64,000 nt of DNA from CAVTSA01 sp963737225 (GCA_963737225.1 CAVTSA010000008.1:1-64000); one strand, 5' to 3'. Shown: positions 45,857 to 55,420, counted from the first letter of the stretch. Notes: generated by a model from the sequence alone, not told the origin. Program-made: numbers and translations.

Positions 45857-46393
45857 CTACGCCATCGCGAGCCGCCGCCGCAGCTGTTGCAGCCGGGTCT
45901 GGACCGAGGCGTCGATGAGCTGGTCGCCGACCTGGACCACGAGCCCGCCCAGGATGGACGGGTCGACGCGTGTCTGGAGCCGTACCTCTTTTTCAAACCG
46001 TTTGGACAGATCCGCCACCAGCCGCTCCCGGTCCCCGTCACTCAACGGCACCGCGCTGGTGGCGACTGCGCGGACGCGGCCGGCTGCCTCGTCGTCCAGC
46101 CGGTCGTACTCCTCTCGGATCTCGGGCAGCGCGGGGGTGATATGCGCCTCGATCAGCAGCTTGCCCAGGTTCCGGCCTTCCTGCCCGAGCGCCTGGTCGG
46201 CGTCGAGCACGTCCAGGACCTGGAGCCGGCGGTCCGGGGAAACCGCTGGATTGGCGAGAATCCCAGCCACCTCCGGGTCGTCCAGCAGGGCTTGCAGGCG
46301 GGCCAGGCGCGCCCGCCAGCCGGCCACGTCTTCACTCTGCTGCGCGACCTCGTAGACCGCCTTTGCGTAGCGCCTGGCCGTGGTGCTTGCCAT
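45857..46393 (-). CDS. atpH: ATP synthase F1 subunit delta
   Basis: 178 residues. Peripheral stalk subunit: RRYAKAVYEVAQQ at the N terminus and VDPSILGGLVVQVGDQLIDASVQTRLQQLR at the C terminus are the two conserved ends. It starts 11 bp after atpF. Confidence 0.95.
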   Translation of the reverse strand: MASTTARRYAKAVYEVAQQSEDVAGWRARLARLQALLDDPEVAGILANPAVSPDRRLQVLDVLDADQALGQEGRNLGKLLIEAHITPALPEIREEYDRLDDEAAGRVRAVATSAVPLSDGDRERLVADLSKRFEKEVRLQTRVDPSILGGLVVQVGDQLIDASVQTRLQQLRRRLAMA

Positions 46394-46404
46394 CTGGTCC
46401 GGAC

Positions 46405-46935
46405 CTAGTTCCTCTGGATCGCCGCGTCGCTGCCGACGGACTCGATCGCCTGCTCGATCAGCTGGTGGTGCTTTTCGTCGTCGAGCGAGGTTCCGATCAC
46501 GCGCTCGGTGGCGGCGACCACGAGGTTGGCGACCTCACCCCGCACCGACTGGATCGCGCGCTGCCGTTCGGCCTCGATATCCTGGGCGGCCGCGGCGGCG
46601 ATCCGCTGTGCTTCTGACGTTGCCCGGTCGCGAGCCTCCTGCCGGATCTGATCCGCGCTGCGACCGGCGCCGGAGACCACCTGGGCGGCCTGCTGGCGCG
46701 CCTGGTCGAGCTGGGCGGTGGCCTCCTTGAGCCGGGCTTCCGCCTCCTGCCGGTCGTGGTCCGCCTGGTCCAGGGCCTGCGTGATCTGCAGCTGGCGCGC
46801 GGTCGCGATCCGCGAGATGAACGGGTAGACCCACCGCGCCAGGATGCCCACCATGAGCAGGAACGCGATGATCTCGATGATGAACGTCGCGTTGATGGAC
46901 AGGATGCCAGCCGAGGCCAGCGGAAGCAGGGTCAT
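46405..46935 (-). CDS. atpF: ATP synthase Fo subunit b
   Basis: 176 residues. One N-terminal membrane helix (ATFIIEIIAFLLMVGILARWVYP) is followed by a long charged, alanine-rich coiled coil forming the stator. It overlaps atpE by 4 bp (ATGA). Confidence 0.94.
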   Translation of the reverse strand: MTLLPLASAGILSINATFIIEIIAFLLMVGILARWVYPFISRIATARQLQITQALDQADHDRQEAEARLKEATAQLDQARQQAAQVVSGAGRSADQIRQEARDRATSEAQRIAAAAAQDIEAERQRAIQSVRGEVANLVVAATERVIGTSLDDEKHHQLIEQAIESVGSDAAIQRN

Positions 46936-47183
46936 GAGCCGGAGCCGATGCTCGTGATGAAGTAGAAGCCGAGCGCCAGGTTGATGAAGTACATGGCCTC
47001 GGCCAGCCCGACGATGATGAACATGGTGCCCTGGAGGCGGCCCGAGAGCTCCGGCTGCCGCGCGGTCCCGTTGATGGCGGCGTTACCGGCGAGGCCGTCG
47101 CCGATGGCGGCACCGATGGCCCCGCCGCCGAGCGCCAGGCCTGCGGCGATGACAGCGCCGGCGAGGATGATCGCGTGGTTCAT
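46932..47183 (-). CDS. atpE: ATP synthase Fo subunit c
   Basis: 83 residues, two helices joined by the polar loop NGTARQPE. The ion-binding Glu lies in GLAEAMYFI on helix 2. The neighbouring residues do not show the Gln/Glu-Thr set of sodium-type rings, so proton coupling is likely. Its ATG overlaps the atpB stop. Confidence 0.96.
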   Translation of the reverse strand: MNHAIILAGAVIAAGLALGGGAIGAAIGDGLAGNAAINGTARQPELSGRLQGTMFIIVGLAEAMYFINLALGFYFITSIGSGS

Positions 47184-48067
47184 GTCAGGCTCTTCTCCTT
47201 CAAATTCGTGGTGTTCAGGTCCATGGTGAGTGACCCCTCAGTCGGTTGCGGTCGGTCCGGCTCCGCGTGGCGATGCTCCCCCTCTTCCAGACCCTCGCGC
47301 GCCTGGCCGAAGTAGGCGATGGTCAGCAGCATGAAGATGAAGGCCTGGATGGCGCCGATGAAGAGGACGTCGAACGCCTTCCAGATGGCGGTGACGATCG
47401 AGCTCACGAAGATGCCTCCGATCGAGAACCCGCCTACCTGGCCCCACGGCAGGCTGCCGAGCAGGACCCCGATCAGATACACCATCACGGCGCCCGCGAA
47501 GATGTTGCCGAAGAGCCGCAGCGACAGCGTGATCGGCTTGACGATCTCCTCGATGATGTTGAGGGGCGTCATCGCGATCCGCATCGGCAGGGCCAGGTCG
47601 AACGGCTTGGTGAACCGGCGCAGGTAGCCACCGAGGCCGAGCTGCTGGACGCTGTACCCCTGCACCATCAAGAAGACCACGACCGCGATCGCGAGCGTCT
47701 GGTTGAGGTCGCTGGTGGCCGGGTCCAGATTGAAGATGTTCAGAGGCAGGATGTCCACCCAGTTGGCGACGAGGATATAGAGGCCGATCGTGCCGGCCAG
47801 GGGGATCACGAAGCCGGCGTCGGGCGAAACCGTGTTGCTGACCTCGTTCCGCACGTACCCGTAGAGCCACTCGAAGAGCGCCTGGAGCTTGCCCGGCCGG
47901 CCGCTGACCAGGATCGATCGGACGATGAACCCGATCGCGATCGTGATCAGCGCGGAGATGACCGAGACGATGACGGTCTGGTAGTTCACGAAACCGAGGT
48001 CGAGCGGCAGCCCCGGGATGAGGTCGATGGCGGGGTGGGTGCCTGGGGTCGCGTCGAGAGGGATCAT
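47180..48067 (-). CDS. atpB: ATP synthase Fo subunit a
   Basis: 295 residues from the ATG at 48067 (ATGA overlap with the AtpI-like gene). SLRLFGNIFAGAVMVYLIGVLL holds the essential Arg of the proton channel and IGAIQAFIFMLLTIAYFGQA the second half-channel helix. A long charged tail after about residue 265 (GLEEGEHRHAEPDRP) extends beyond the membrane domain. Confidence 0.95.
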   Translation of the reverse strand: MIPLDATPGTHPAIDLIPGLPLDLGFVNYQTVIVSVISALITIAIGFIVRSILVSGRPGKLQALFEWLYGYVRNEVSNTVSPDAGFVIPLAGTIGLYILVANWVDILPLNIFNLDPATSDLNQTLAIAVVVFLMVQGYSVQQLGLGGYLRRFTKPFDLALPMRIAMTPLNIIEEIVKPITLSLRLFGNIFAGAVMVYLIGVLLGSLPWGQVGGFSIGGIFVSSIVTAIWKAFDVLFIGAIQAFIFMLLTIAYFGQAREGLEEGEHRHAEPDRPQPTEGSLTMDLNTTNLKEKSLT

Positions 48068-48426
48068 TTGGGGGTCCCCGCCAGCGGATGGGACGCCCGC
48101 ACCACCTCGTGGACGGCGACCGCGGCGACGAGAAGCTGTGCCAGTGCGATACCTCCGATGACGAAGGGCAGGGTCGGTACGCCGAGCAGCAGGCCGGCGG
48201 CGACCCCGACCAGGGACAAGAGGGTGAGGCGCGCCATGCTCGCGGCTCGAAAGCCGAGCGGCCCGCTGATGCTGCGCTTCGTGAGGAACGCGTTGGTGGA
48301 GCCGATGGCCAGGCCGGCGGCCGCGGCCAAGCCGTCCAGCCAATGGTCGCCCACCACTCCCGCGAGCAACGCGAGCACGGCAGCCGCGAGGGCGGCACCC
48401 GCCGCCTTCTCGATCACCAACGTCAC
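48064..48426 (-). CDS. atpI: ATP synthase subunit I-like protein
   Basis: 120 residues with four hydrophobic helices arranged as two hairpins (VLALLAGVVGDHWLDGLAAAAGLAIGSTNAFL; LTLLSLVGVAAGLLLG), the usual AtpI layout. AtpI helps assemble the c-ring. Position directly upstream of atpB supports the call; sequence in this family is poorly conserved. Confidence 0.8.
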   Translation of the reverse strand: MTLVIEKAAGAALAAAVLALLAGVVGDHWLDGLAAAAGLAIGSTNAFLTKRSISGPLGFRAASMARLTLLSLVGVAAGLLLGVPTLPFVIGGIALAQLLVAAVAVHEVVRASHPLAGTPK

Positions 48427-48434
48427 TCCCTTAG

Positions 48435-48644
48435 CTACAGGAACCGTCTGACAAACCGGACGTACACGAACAGCACGGATGCCGCGATGCCCAGCCCGAG
48501 TCCTACGAGCAGGAACAGCGGGGCGGTCCCCAGTGCCCGGTCGACGAAGATCCCGGCCACGAGGGGCACCACGACCAACGCGGCCAGCCCCACCCCGATG
48601 CCGGCCAGATCACCTGGCGACGGGCCATTGGTGGCGGAGCCCAT
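48435..48644 (-). CDS. AtpZ/F0F1-ATPase gene-1-like small membrane protein
   Basis: 69 residues with two helices: LAGIGVGLAALVVVPLVAGIFVDRALG and PLFLLVGLGLGIAASVLFVYV. This is the AtpZ/ATPase_gene1 pattern found at the head of many atp operons, often acting with AtpI in ion uptake or assembly. It is 8 bp upstream of atpI. Confidence 0.8.
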   Translation of the reverse strand: MGSATNGPSPGDLAGIGVGLAALVVVPLVAGIFVDRALGTAPLFLLVGLGLGIAASVLFVYVRFVRRFL

Positions 48645-48713
48645 GCCGCCAATAGCTTACCTGTTCCTCATCTTCATCTTCGACGCCGCTTCGTGGAAGT
48701 TCGCGCGACGGCG

Positions 48714-49862
48714 TTATTCCGGCGTCGAGGGTCGCCCCAAGAGGAAGGCGGAAAGGCCTTTCAGGACGCGCGGCGTCGCATTCTGCAGCCGCTCGGCCAG
48801 GCCCGTCGAGACGGCGATCACCATCAGGACGATGGCGACCAGGAGGATCTTTTTGTGTCCGAAGACCGTCAGGCCGATGGCGCCCAGGATGCCGGTGACA
48901 CCGTAGAAGACGATGCAGACCTCCCGCTGCGACAGCCCGAGGTCGAAGACCAGGCGATGATGCACGTGCCGGGTGTCGGCGTGGGCCGCCGAGACACCGC
49001 GGCGCTGACGCCGGTAGGCGGACCAGGCGACGTCCGCGATCGGTACCGCGAGCGCGAGGAGCGGCACCGCGAGGGCGAAGACGACAGCGACCTTGGCCAC
49101 CCCCACGATCGAGAGCAGGCCGACCGCCATCCCCAGGAAGTGCGCACCGGAGTCGCCCATGAAGATCTTGGCGGGGTTGAAGTTGAGGATGAGGAAGCCG
49201 CAGCAGGCCCCGGCCAGCGCCGCGCCCAGCACCACCACCTGTGCCTGGTGGTGGCCGGCGGAGGCGGCCGCGACCACCAGCACCAGGGCGACGATCGCCA
49301 TCACGCCCGCCGCCAGGCCGTCCAGCCCGTCCAGGAAGTTGGCGGTGTTCTGCATCCCGAGCAGCCAGAAGAGGCTGAGCGGAATGGCCAGCACGCCGAC
49401 GTGGATCGTGTGCACCAGCGGCAGCGTGAAGTAGTCGATCTGGAACTCTCTGCCCAGGAGCAGGATCGCGGCCAGAGCGGGGCCGGCCTGGAACAGCAGC
49501 TTCACCCAGTACGGCAGCTGGAGGCGGTCGTCGAGCAGGAACAGGATGGTGGTGACGCCGCAGACACTGAGGATCAGCCAGCGCGCCTCGGTGTCGGGGG
49601 CGAAGAGCAGGGCCGCCGCGCAGAAGGAGACGTAGAGGACGACGCCGCCCAGCTGGGGGATCGCCTTCCGATGCATGTCCCGGCCCTCGCCTCGCGGCTG
49701 CTTCATCATGCCGGTGAGGCGGGAGACCGGGATCGCGATCACCGACAGCACCACCCCCAGCGCGGCCGCAAGCAGAAACGGGAGCAGCGCCGGCCCCAGG
49801 TTCCGCAGCACCACGACCATGGTCGGGTCGAAGGAGCTGAGGATCGAGAGGGTCAGCCGCAC
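48714..49862 (-). CDS. Undecaprenyl-phosphate sugar-1-phosphate transferase, TagO/WecA type
   Basis: 382 residues, about eleven helices. DMHRKAIPQLGGVVLY, NTANFLDGLDGLAAGVMA, NPAKIFMGDSGAHFLGM and the HVHHRL loop are the catalytic cytoplasmic segments of the MraY/WecA superfamily. The HxHH-type loop points to WecA/TagO (UDP-GlcNAc) rather than MraY. It would load the lipid carrier used by the GT26 transferase at 29 kb. It lies upstream of atpZ on the same strand. Confidence 0.9.
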   Translation of the reverse strand: MRLTLSILSSFDPTMVVVLRNLGPALLPFLLAAALGVVLSVIAIPVSRLTGMMKQPRGEGRDMHRKAIPQLGGVVLYVSFCAAALLFAPDTEARWLILSVCGVTTILFLLDDRLQLPYWVKLLFQAGPALAAILLLGREFQIDYFTLPLVHTIHVGVLAIPLSLFWLLGMQNTANFLDGLDGLAAGVMAIVALVLVVAAASAGHHQAQVVVLGAALAGACCGFLILNFNPAKIFMGDSGAHFLGMAVGLLSIVGVAKVAVVFALAVPLLALAVPIADVAWSAYRRQRRGVSAAHADTRHVHHRLVFDLGLSQREVCIVFYGVTGILGAIGLTVFGHKKILLVAIVLMVIAVSTGLAERLQNATPRVLKGLSAFLLGRPSTPE

Positions 49863-50033
49863 CGGTGCCAGGTTACCCCGCGAGGTTGAACCCGGCGGTT
49901 GGGAATACCGACCCTCCGCACGAGGGCCTTGTTCGTTCGGCGGTCGTCAGGCACAATCTCCAAGGAAAAGCCTGCCATGCGGCGCCCGCGCCGCCACATC
50001 CATCCAGAAGGCGATCGAGAGGGAGAAGCCGCC

Positions 50034-51512
50034 ATGGGCTCGCAGAGCACGGAAACCGTCGGGCCGACGGAGCTGCGTAAGGCGCTGCACCTGCGCCACC
50101 TGATCATGCTGGCGGTCGGCGGCGTCATCGCCTCCGGCTTCCTGCTGTTCGCGGGTTCGGCGCTGCAGACAGCGGGCCCGGCCACCCTGATCTCCTATAT
50201 CGCGGGCGGGATCATCACGTTCGCCGTCATGGCCTGCCTGGCCGAGCTCTGTGTGGCCAAGCCGGTGGCGGCCTCGTTCGCCACCTACGCGCGCGACTCG
50301 ATGGGCAAGCTGGCCGGATTCCTTACCGGCTGGAACTACTGGCTGGCCTGGGTGATGGGAATGGCCACCGAATCGGTCGCCGCCGGCACCTACCTGCACA
50401 GCTTCTACTCCGCGATCCCGATCTGGATCGTGGCCGGGATCATCATCGCGATCGAGTTGATCATCAACGTGCTCGGTGTGCTGATCATGGGCGAGTACGA
50501 GTTCGTGCTCTCCAGCATCAAGATCTTCGCGCTCGGCGCCTTCATCGTGATCGGGCTCTGCGCCATCCTGGGGATCGGCTTCCAGCATCCACTAGGGCTG
50601 CAGAACTGGACCGTCCACGGCGGCTTCTTCCCCCACGGCGGGGGCGCCGTCTTCGCAGCGTTGTTGGCTGTCTTCTTCGCGTATGCCGGTGTGGAACTCG
50701 TCTCGGTCGCCGCCGAGGAGAGTGTCCACCCAGAGCGCGACGTCCCTCGCGCGCTGCTCGGCACCTCGGCGATCGTGATGGTGCTCTTCGTGGTGGGACT
50801 GGGGGTGTTGATCGCGGTGATACCCTGGACCGCGGCGGGAACCTCTTCGAGCCCGTTCGTCGACGCGCTCAAGGCCCTTCACCTCCCGGCGCTGGCGGCG
50901 ATCCTCAACTGGATCGTGATCGTGGCCTCCATCTCGTCGGTCGACGGCGGCGTCTACACCGCCTCACGAATGCTCTTCGCGATGAGCCGGGAAGGGCACT
51001 TCCCGCGCTTCCTGGCGTGGGTGCACCCGACGCGTAAGACGCCGATCGTCGCGATCGTGGTGACCGCGGGATGCGCGTTCATCGGCGCCCTACTCGCTTT
51101 CTTCTTTCCCACCACGGCGTATCTGTTCGTCGCCGGTCTCTCGGCTTTCGGCTTCCTGTTCGCCTGGGGCATGATCAGCCTCGCCCAACCCCTGCACCGC
51201 ATTCGTGAGGGGAAGGCGTGGGTGGCCAAGCTGCGCTGGAAGGTGCCGCTGTACCCCGTGACGCCGATCGTCGCCCTCGTCTTCATCGTGATCGCCTTGA
51301 TCGGTCAGTTCTTCACCGGCGGTTCGGGCACGCCGCTGGGCCCGATCACGATCCCCGGCGGTGGGGTCGTGGTCGTGGCGGGGGTGATCTGGACGGTGAT
51401 CTGGACCGGCTACTACTACGCGTTCGGCCGCAGATTCACGCACGGCGAGGCCTGGGCGGTCCGCGAGCGCGAGCTGCGCGCGGAGCACGAGGCGGAGCGG
51501 TCGGCGCCGTGA
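50034..51512 (+). CDS. APC-family amino acid/amine permease
   Basis: 492 residues from an ATG with GAGGGAGA upstream; the longer frame to 49899 lacks such a site. LRHLIMLAVGGVIASGFLLFAGSAL is APC helix 1 and YAGVELVSVAAEESVHPERDVPRAL the helix 6-7 region typical of GABA/amine permeases. It is the first gene of a four-gene operon with an aminotransferase, a glutamine-synthetase-like ligase and an amidohydrolase, so its substrate is probably an amine or omega-amino acid. Confidence 0.87.
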   Translation: MGSQSTETVGPTELRKALHLRHLIMLAVGGVIASGFLLFAGSALQTAGPATLISYIAGGIITFAVMACLAELCVAKPVAASFATYARDSMGKLAGFLTGWNYWLAWVMGMATESVAAGTYLHSFYSAIPIWIVAGIIIAIELIINVLGVLIMGEYEFVLSSIKIFALGAFIVIGLCAILGIGFQHPLGLQNWTVHGGFFPHGGGAVFAALLAVFFAYAGVELVSVAAEESVHPERDVPRALLGTSAIVMVLFVVGLGVLIAVIPWTAAGTSSSPFVDALKALHLPALAAILNWIVIVASISSVDGGVYTASRMLFAMSREGHFPRFLAWVHPTRKTPIVAIVVTAGCAFIGALLAFFFPTTAYLFVAGLSAFGFLFAWGMISLAQPLHRIREGKAWVAKLRWKVPLYPVTPIVALVFIVIALIGQFFTGGSGTPLGPITIPGGGVVVVAGVIWTVIWTGYYYAFGRRFTHGEAWAVRERELRAEHEAERSAP

Positions 51513-52840
51513 CGCGTACCGAGGAGTTGAAGGCGCTCGACGACCGCTACCTCGCCGATCCGCTGAAGGTCCGGTTCTTTCCGTTCGCCCTGGCGGCGGC
51601 GGAGGGCAACCGGTTGATCGACGTCGAGGGGCGGGAGTACCTGGATTTCTCGGCCGGCTGGGCGGTCGCCAACCTCGGGTACGGCAACTCGCGCGTGCGG
51701 GAGGCGGTGATCGAGCAGTTCGACCGCACCTCCAGCGGAACGCTGACCTCCTGGATGAACGAACCGGCGGCGCGCCTCGCGCAGCGGCTGGTCGAGGCGA
51801 TGCCGGGCGATTTTCCCAAGAAGGCCTGGTTCGGGCTTCACGGCTCGGACGCCAACGACTGCCTGGCGAAGCTGGTCCCGCAGGCCACGGGCCGCAGGCG
51901 GATGGTGTCCTTCATCGGCGGCTACCACGGCCAGACCGCGGGCTCGGCGGCGTTGTCCGGTCATACCGCCCAGGCGCGTGCGGGGGGCGGCGGAAACGTG
52001 GTCAAGATCCCTTACCCCGACCCCTACCGGCCGCTGTTCGGCGACCGCGAGCCGGGGCAAGCGGTCCTCGACTACCTCGAGCACTACGTGATGCGCACGA
52101 TCTGCCCACCCGATGACACGGCGGCGGTGATCGTCGAGCCGATGCAGTCGGACGGCGGCGACATCGTGCCACCGGACGGCTTCCTGGAGGGGCTGCAGGC
52201 GCTCTGCCGCCGGCACGGCATCCTGCTGCTGATCGACGAGGTGAAGATCGGCTGCGGGCGGTCCGGCCACCTGTTCGCGTTCCAGCACTACGGCCTGGAG
52301 CCGGACGCGGTGAGCCTCGGCAAGTCGCTCGGGGGCGGGATGCCGATCTCGGCGGTGGTGGGCCGCCAGGAGCTGCTCGACCAGGGCGCGGCCACCAACA
52401 TGTACACGATGGCGGGGAACCCGGTGAGCTGCGCGGCCGCGCTGGCGAGCCTGGACGAGATCGAGGAGCGTCAGCTGGCAGCCCGCGCCGGTCGCATCGG
52501 GGGACTGCTGCTGGAGCGGCTGCGGGCGCTGCAGCAGGATCACCCGCTGGTCGGTGACGTGCGCGGTCTGGGCCTGATGCTGGGGGTCGAGAACGTGCGC
52601 GACCGGAGCACCAAAGAGCCGGCCGACCTGGAGAGCGCCAAGATCGTCTACCGCGCGTTCGAGCTCGGGCTGATGGTCTTCTACGGCGGGATCTTTTCGA
52701 ACGTCCTCGAGATCACGCCGCCCCTCACCCTGACCGAGGCCGAGGTGGAGGAGGGTGCCGCGATCCTGGATCGGGCGATCGGAGATGTCGAAGCCGGCCG
52801 CGTGCCCGACGAGCGCGTCGCCGAGTACGCGGGGTGGTGA
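51509..52840 (+). CDS. Class III PLP-dependent aminotransferase (omega-amino acid type)
   Basis: 443 residues from a GTG in GTGA overlap with the permease. FSAGWAVANLGYGN, FIGGYHGQTAGS, LIDEVKIGCGRSGHLFA and SLGKSLGGGMPISAVVG (PLP-binding Lys) are class III hallmarks, as in 4-aminobutyrate aminotransferase. LIDEVKIG replaces the more usual DEVQTG. It would transfer the amino group from the imported amine or omega-amino acid to a keto acid. Confidence 0.87.
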   Translation: MTRTEELKALDDRYLADPLKVRFFPFALAAAEGNRLIDVEGREYLDFSAGWAVANLGYGNSRVREAVIEQFDRTSSGTLTSWMNEPAARLAQRLVEAMPGDFPKKAWFGLHGSDANDCLAKLVPQATGRRRMVSFIGGYHGQTAGSAALSGHTAQARAGGGGNVVKIPYPDPYRPLFGDREPGQAVLDYLEHYVMRTICPPDDTAAVIVEPMQSDGGDIVPPDGFLEGLQALCRRHGILLLIDEVKIGCGRSGHLFAFQHYGLEPDAVSLGKSLGGGMPISAVVGRQELLDQGAATNMYTMAGNPVSCAAALASLDEIEERQLAARAGRIGGLLLERLRALQQDHPLVGDVRGLGLMLGVENVRDRSTKEPADLESAKIVYRAFELGLMVFYGGIFSNVLEITPPLTLTEAEVEEGAAILDRAIGDVEAGRVPDERVAEYAGW

Positions 52841-54192
52841 CGGCGGAGGAGCGCCTGGCCGAGGCCGAGGAGCGGGCGGCGGCCCTCCGCGAGCAGGGGG
52901 TGGTCGGGATCGCGCTCACCTTCGTCGACAACGGAGGCGTCACACGCGTGAAGACGATCCCGGTCGGCCGCCTCGGTTCGGCGGTTTCGTCGGGCATCGG
53001 GGCCTCTCCCTGCTTCGACCTCTTCTACGGGCCGGACCTCCCCGCCGGCGGCCCGGACGGCGATCTGCGGCTCTTCCCCAGCCTGCACGCGCTGACCGTG
53101 CTGGCCGCCCAGCCGGGGTGGGCCTGGGCACCGGTGGACCGGTACGAGCAGGACCGGACCCCGTACGGCTCCTGCCAGCGCACGTTCACCCGCCGGGTCC
53201 AGAAGGCGGCCGAGGAGCGCGGCCTGGAGCTGACGGCCAGCTTCGAGACCGAGTTCGTCCTCGGACTCCCGACGCCCGACGGCTCGTTCGTCTCCGGGGC
53301 GCAGGGTCCGGCGTACGGAATGAACCGCGTGGTCGAGCGCTCCGACTTCCTTCGCGACCTGATGACCGCCCTCACCGCGGAGGGCGTCGCGGTGGAGCAG
53401 CTGCATCCGGAGTACGCGGCCGGCCAGTTCGAGCTCTCGGTGTCACCTCTGGACCTGGTCGGCGCGGCGGATCGTGCCGTGCTCGCCCGCCAGACCATCC
53501 GCGGCGTGGCCCAGCAGCACGGGCTCCGCGTGTCGTTCTCGCCCAAGGTGGAGGCGGACGGCCTTGGCAACGGCTGTCACCTCCACATCGGGGTGCGCCG
53601 CCAGGGGCGCAACCTGTTCGCGGGGGGTGACGGACCGCACGGGATCACCGACGACGGCGCCTCGTTCCTGGCGGGCGTGCTCCATGAGCTACCGGCCCTG
53701 GTGGCGGTCGGTGCTCCCACCCCGATCAGCTACGCGCGCCTGGTGCCCTCGCACTGGGCGGGCGCGTACGCCTGCTGGGGGCGGGAGACACGCGAGTCGG
53801 CGATTCGTTTCGTCACCGGGACCAAAGGCACGGAAGAGCGGGCGGCGAACTTCGAGGTCAAGGCCTTCGACGCCGCGGCCAATCCCTACCTGGTCGCCGG
53901 GGTGACCGCAGCCGCGGGCGTGGCCGGCCTCGCGCGGGGCGCGAAGCTGCCGCCGGAGATCACCGGCGACCCCGCCACCTGGTCGGAGGCCGAACGCGAC
54001 GCACGAGGAGTCCGCCGCCTGCCGGCCTCGCTTGCGGAGGCGACCTCCCACCTGGAGTGCTCCGCGGTGCTCCTGGAGGCGCTGGGGAAGCCGCTGGCGG
54101 ACAAGCTTTTGACCGTCCGGCGCGCCGAGGTGGCCTACGCCGCCCAGCAGTCGGAGGAGGCGGTGGTGGACGCCGCCCGGTGGACCTACTGA
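52837..54192 (+). CDS. Glutamine synthetase-like gamma-glutamyl-amine ligase
   Basis: About 451 residues; starts at GTG 52837 (overlap) or 52834. FETEFVL and QLHPEYAAGQFELSVSP supply metal ligands, LGNGCHLHIGV the ATP/metal region, and RETRESAIRFVTG the C-terminal active-site arginines. The chain lacks features of housekeeping GlnA (adenylylation loop) and fits the FluG/gamma-glutamylpolyamine synthetase branch. It probably attaches glutamate to an amine for catabolism. Confidence 0.8.
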   Translation: MTAEERLAEAEERAAALREQGVVGIALTFVDNGGVTRVKTIPVGRLGSAVSSGIGASPCFDLFYGPDLPAGGPDGDLRLFPSLHALTVLAAQPGWAWAPVDRYEQDRTPYGSCQRTFTRRVQKAAEERGLELTASFETEFVLGLPTPDGSFVSGAQGPAYGMNRVVERSDFLRDLMTALTAEGVAVEQLHPEYAAGQFELSVSPLDLVGAADRAVLARQTIRGVAQQHGLRVSFSPKVEADGLGNGCHLHIGVRRQGRNLFAGGDGPHGITDDGASFLAGVLHELPALVAVGAPTPISYARLVPSHWAGAYACWGRETRESAIRFVTGTKGTEERAANFEVKAFDAAANPYLVAGVTAAAGVAGLARGAKLPPEITGDPATWSEAERDARGVRRLPASLAEATSHLECSAVLLEALGKPLADKLLTVRRAEVAYAAQQSEEAVVDAARWTY

Positions 54193-54204
54193 CGGGAGGA
54201 GAGG

Positions 54205-55338
54205 ATGACTGACGACGACTTCGGCCTGGCGACCGCGCCCCTGGTTGATCACCACTGCCACGCGGTGGTCGCCGGCGCTCTCGATCTGGGGGCGTTCGAC
54301 AACCTGATCGGCGAGGCGGGCCCGGCCGCGCCCGGGAGCACCAACTTCGACACCCCCACCGGGCTCGCGATTCGCGCCTGGTGCGCGCCGATGCTCGACC
54401 TGGTGCCGCACGCGTCGGCTGAGCAGTATCTGGCGCGCCGCCTGGACCTGGGGCGGGACGAGGTGGACCGGCGGCTGCTCGGCGCCACCGGGATCGCCGA
54501 GCTGCTGGTCGACACCGGTCACCGCTCGAGCGAAATCCTCTCGATGGAGGCGTTCGGCGCGCACTTCGGCGCTCCCGCGCGGGAGATCGTGCGGATGGAG
54601 GCGGTGGCCCAGGAGGTGGCGGCGTCCGGCGTCACCGCGGCGGGCTGGCCGGAGGCTTTCGAAGCGGAGCTGCGCCGCCGGGCCGCGGGCGCGGTCGGTT
54701 TGAAGTCGATCATCGCCTATCGCTACGGCTTCGACTTCGAGCCGGCACCGCCCGACCGGGCGGAGCTGGAGATCGCGGTGTCGGACTGGTTCAGGGAGGC
54801 GGAGGGTCGCGGTAGCTGGCGCCTGGAGCACCCGACCGTCCTTCGGCATCTGCTGTGGACGGGTGCCGAGCTGGGGCTCCCGATCCAGCTTCACGTCGGC
54901 TACGGCGACCCCGACATCCGCCTTCACCGCGTGAACCCGGCTCTGCTCCACGAGTGGCTGATGCTGCTGAAGCCGCGGCGGGTCCCGGTGATGCTCCTGC
55001 ACAGCTATCCGTACATCCGGGAGGCTGCCTACCTGGCCGCGAGCTTCCCGGACGTCTACTTCGACATCGGCGAGGTGCTGCAGTACGTCGGCCGCTCTGC
55101 GACCCGCCTGTGGGCGGAGGCGCTGGAGCTGGCACCGTTCACGAAGCAGCTGTTCTCGACCGATGCGTTCGGGATCAGCGAGTTCTACTACCTGGCGACC
55201 TTCCTCTTCAAGCGGGCCCTGGGCTCGGTCCTGCGCGAGGCGGTCGACGCCGGCGACTGGTCACGGGCCGACGCCGAGCGCATCGTGCGGTTGATCGGCT
55301 GGGAGAACGCCCGCCGGGTCTACCGGCTGGACGGGTAG
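54205..55338 (+). CDS. Amidohydrolase, FluG N-terminal-domain type
   Basis: 377 residues. PLVDHHCHAVV gives the first metal histidines, LKSIIAYRYGFDF follows, IQLHVGYGD and VMLLHSYPYIREAAYLA provide the later histidines, and FSTDAFGISEFYYLA the catalytic Asp. In fungal FluG this domain is fused to the glutamine-synthetase-like domain; here they are adjacent genes 12 bp apart. It likely hydrolyses the gamma-glutamyl product or a related amide. Confidence 0.8.
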   Translation: MTDDDFGLATAPLVDHHCHAVVAGALDLGAFDNLIGEAGPAAPGSTNFDTPTGLAIRAWCAPMLDLVPHASAEQYLARRLDLGRDEVDRRLLGATGIAELLVDTGHRSSEILSMEAFGAHFGAPAREIVRMEAVAQEVAASGVTAAGWPEAFEAELRRRAAGAVGLKSIIAYRYGFDFEPAPPDRAELEIAVSDWFREAEGRGSWRLEHPTVLRHLLWTGAELGLPIQLHVGYGDPDIRLHRVNPALLHEWLMLLKPRRVPVMLLHSYPYIREAAYLAASFPDVYFDIGEVLQYVGRSATRLWAEALELAPFTKQLFSTDAFGISEFYYLATFLFKRALGSVLREAVDAGDWSRADAERIVRLIGWENARRVYRLDG

Positions 55339-55355
55339 CGGCACCCTCCACCCAA

Positions 55356-55420
55356 GGGACGTTTGTATACAGACGGACCCTTCCCGGGGCGTCTTCGCGT
55401 GCTCCTGTAGACAAACGGCC
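55356..55420. repeat. Paired palindromes, core GTATAC/GTAGAC, 42-bp period (locus 8)
   Basis: CGTTTGTATACAGACGG has its core at 55365; CTGTAGACAAACGG has its core at 55407, 42 bp on. The better half-site faces opposite ways in the two copies. The element fills the convergent gap between the amidohydrolase and glyA. Confidence 0.7.

Noticed and set aside
46932..47183. Sodium-type ATP synthase c subunit
   Set aside because: The ion-site neighbours around the helix-2 Glu do not show the sodium-binding residue set.
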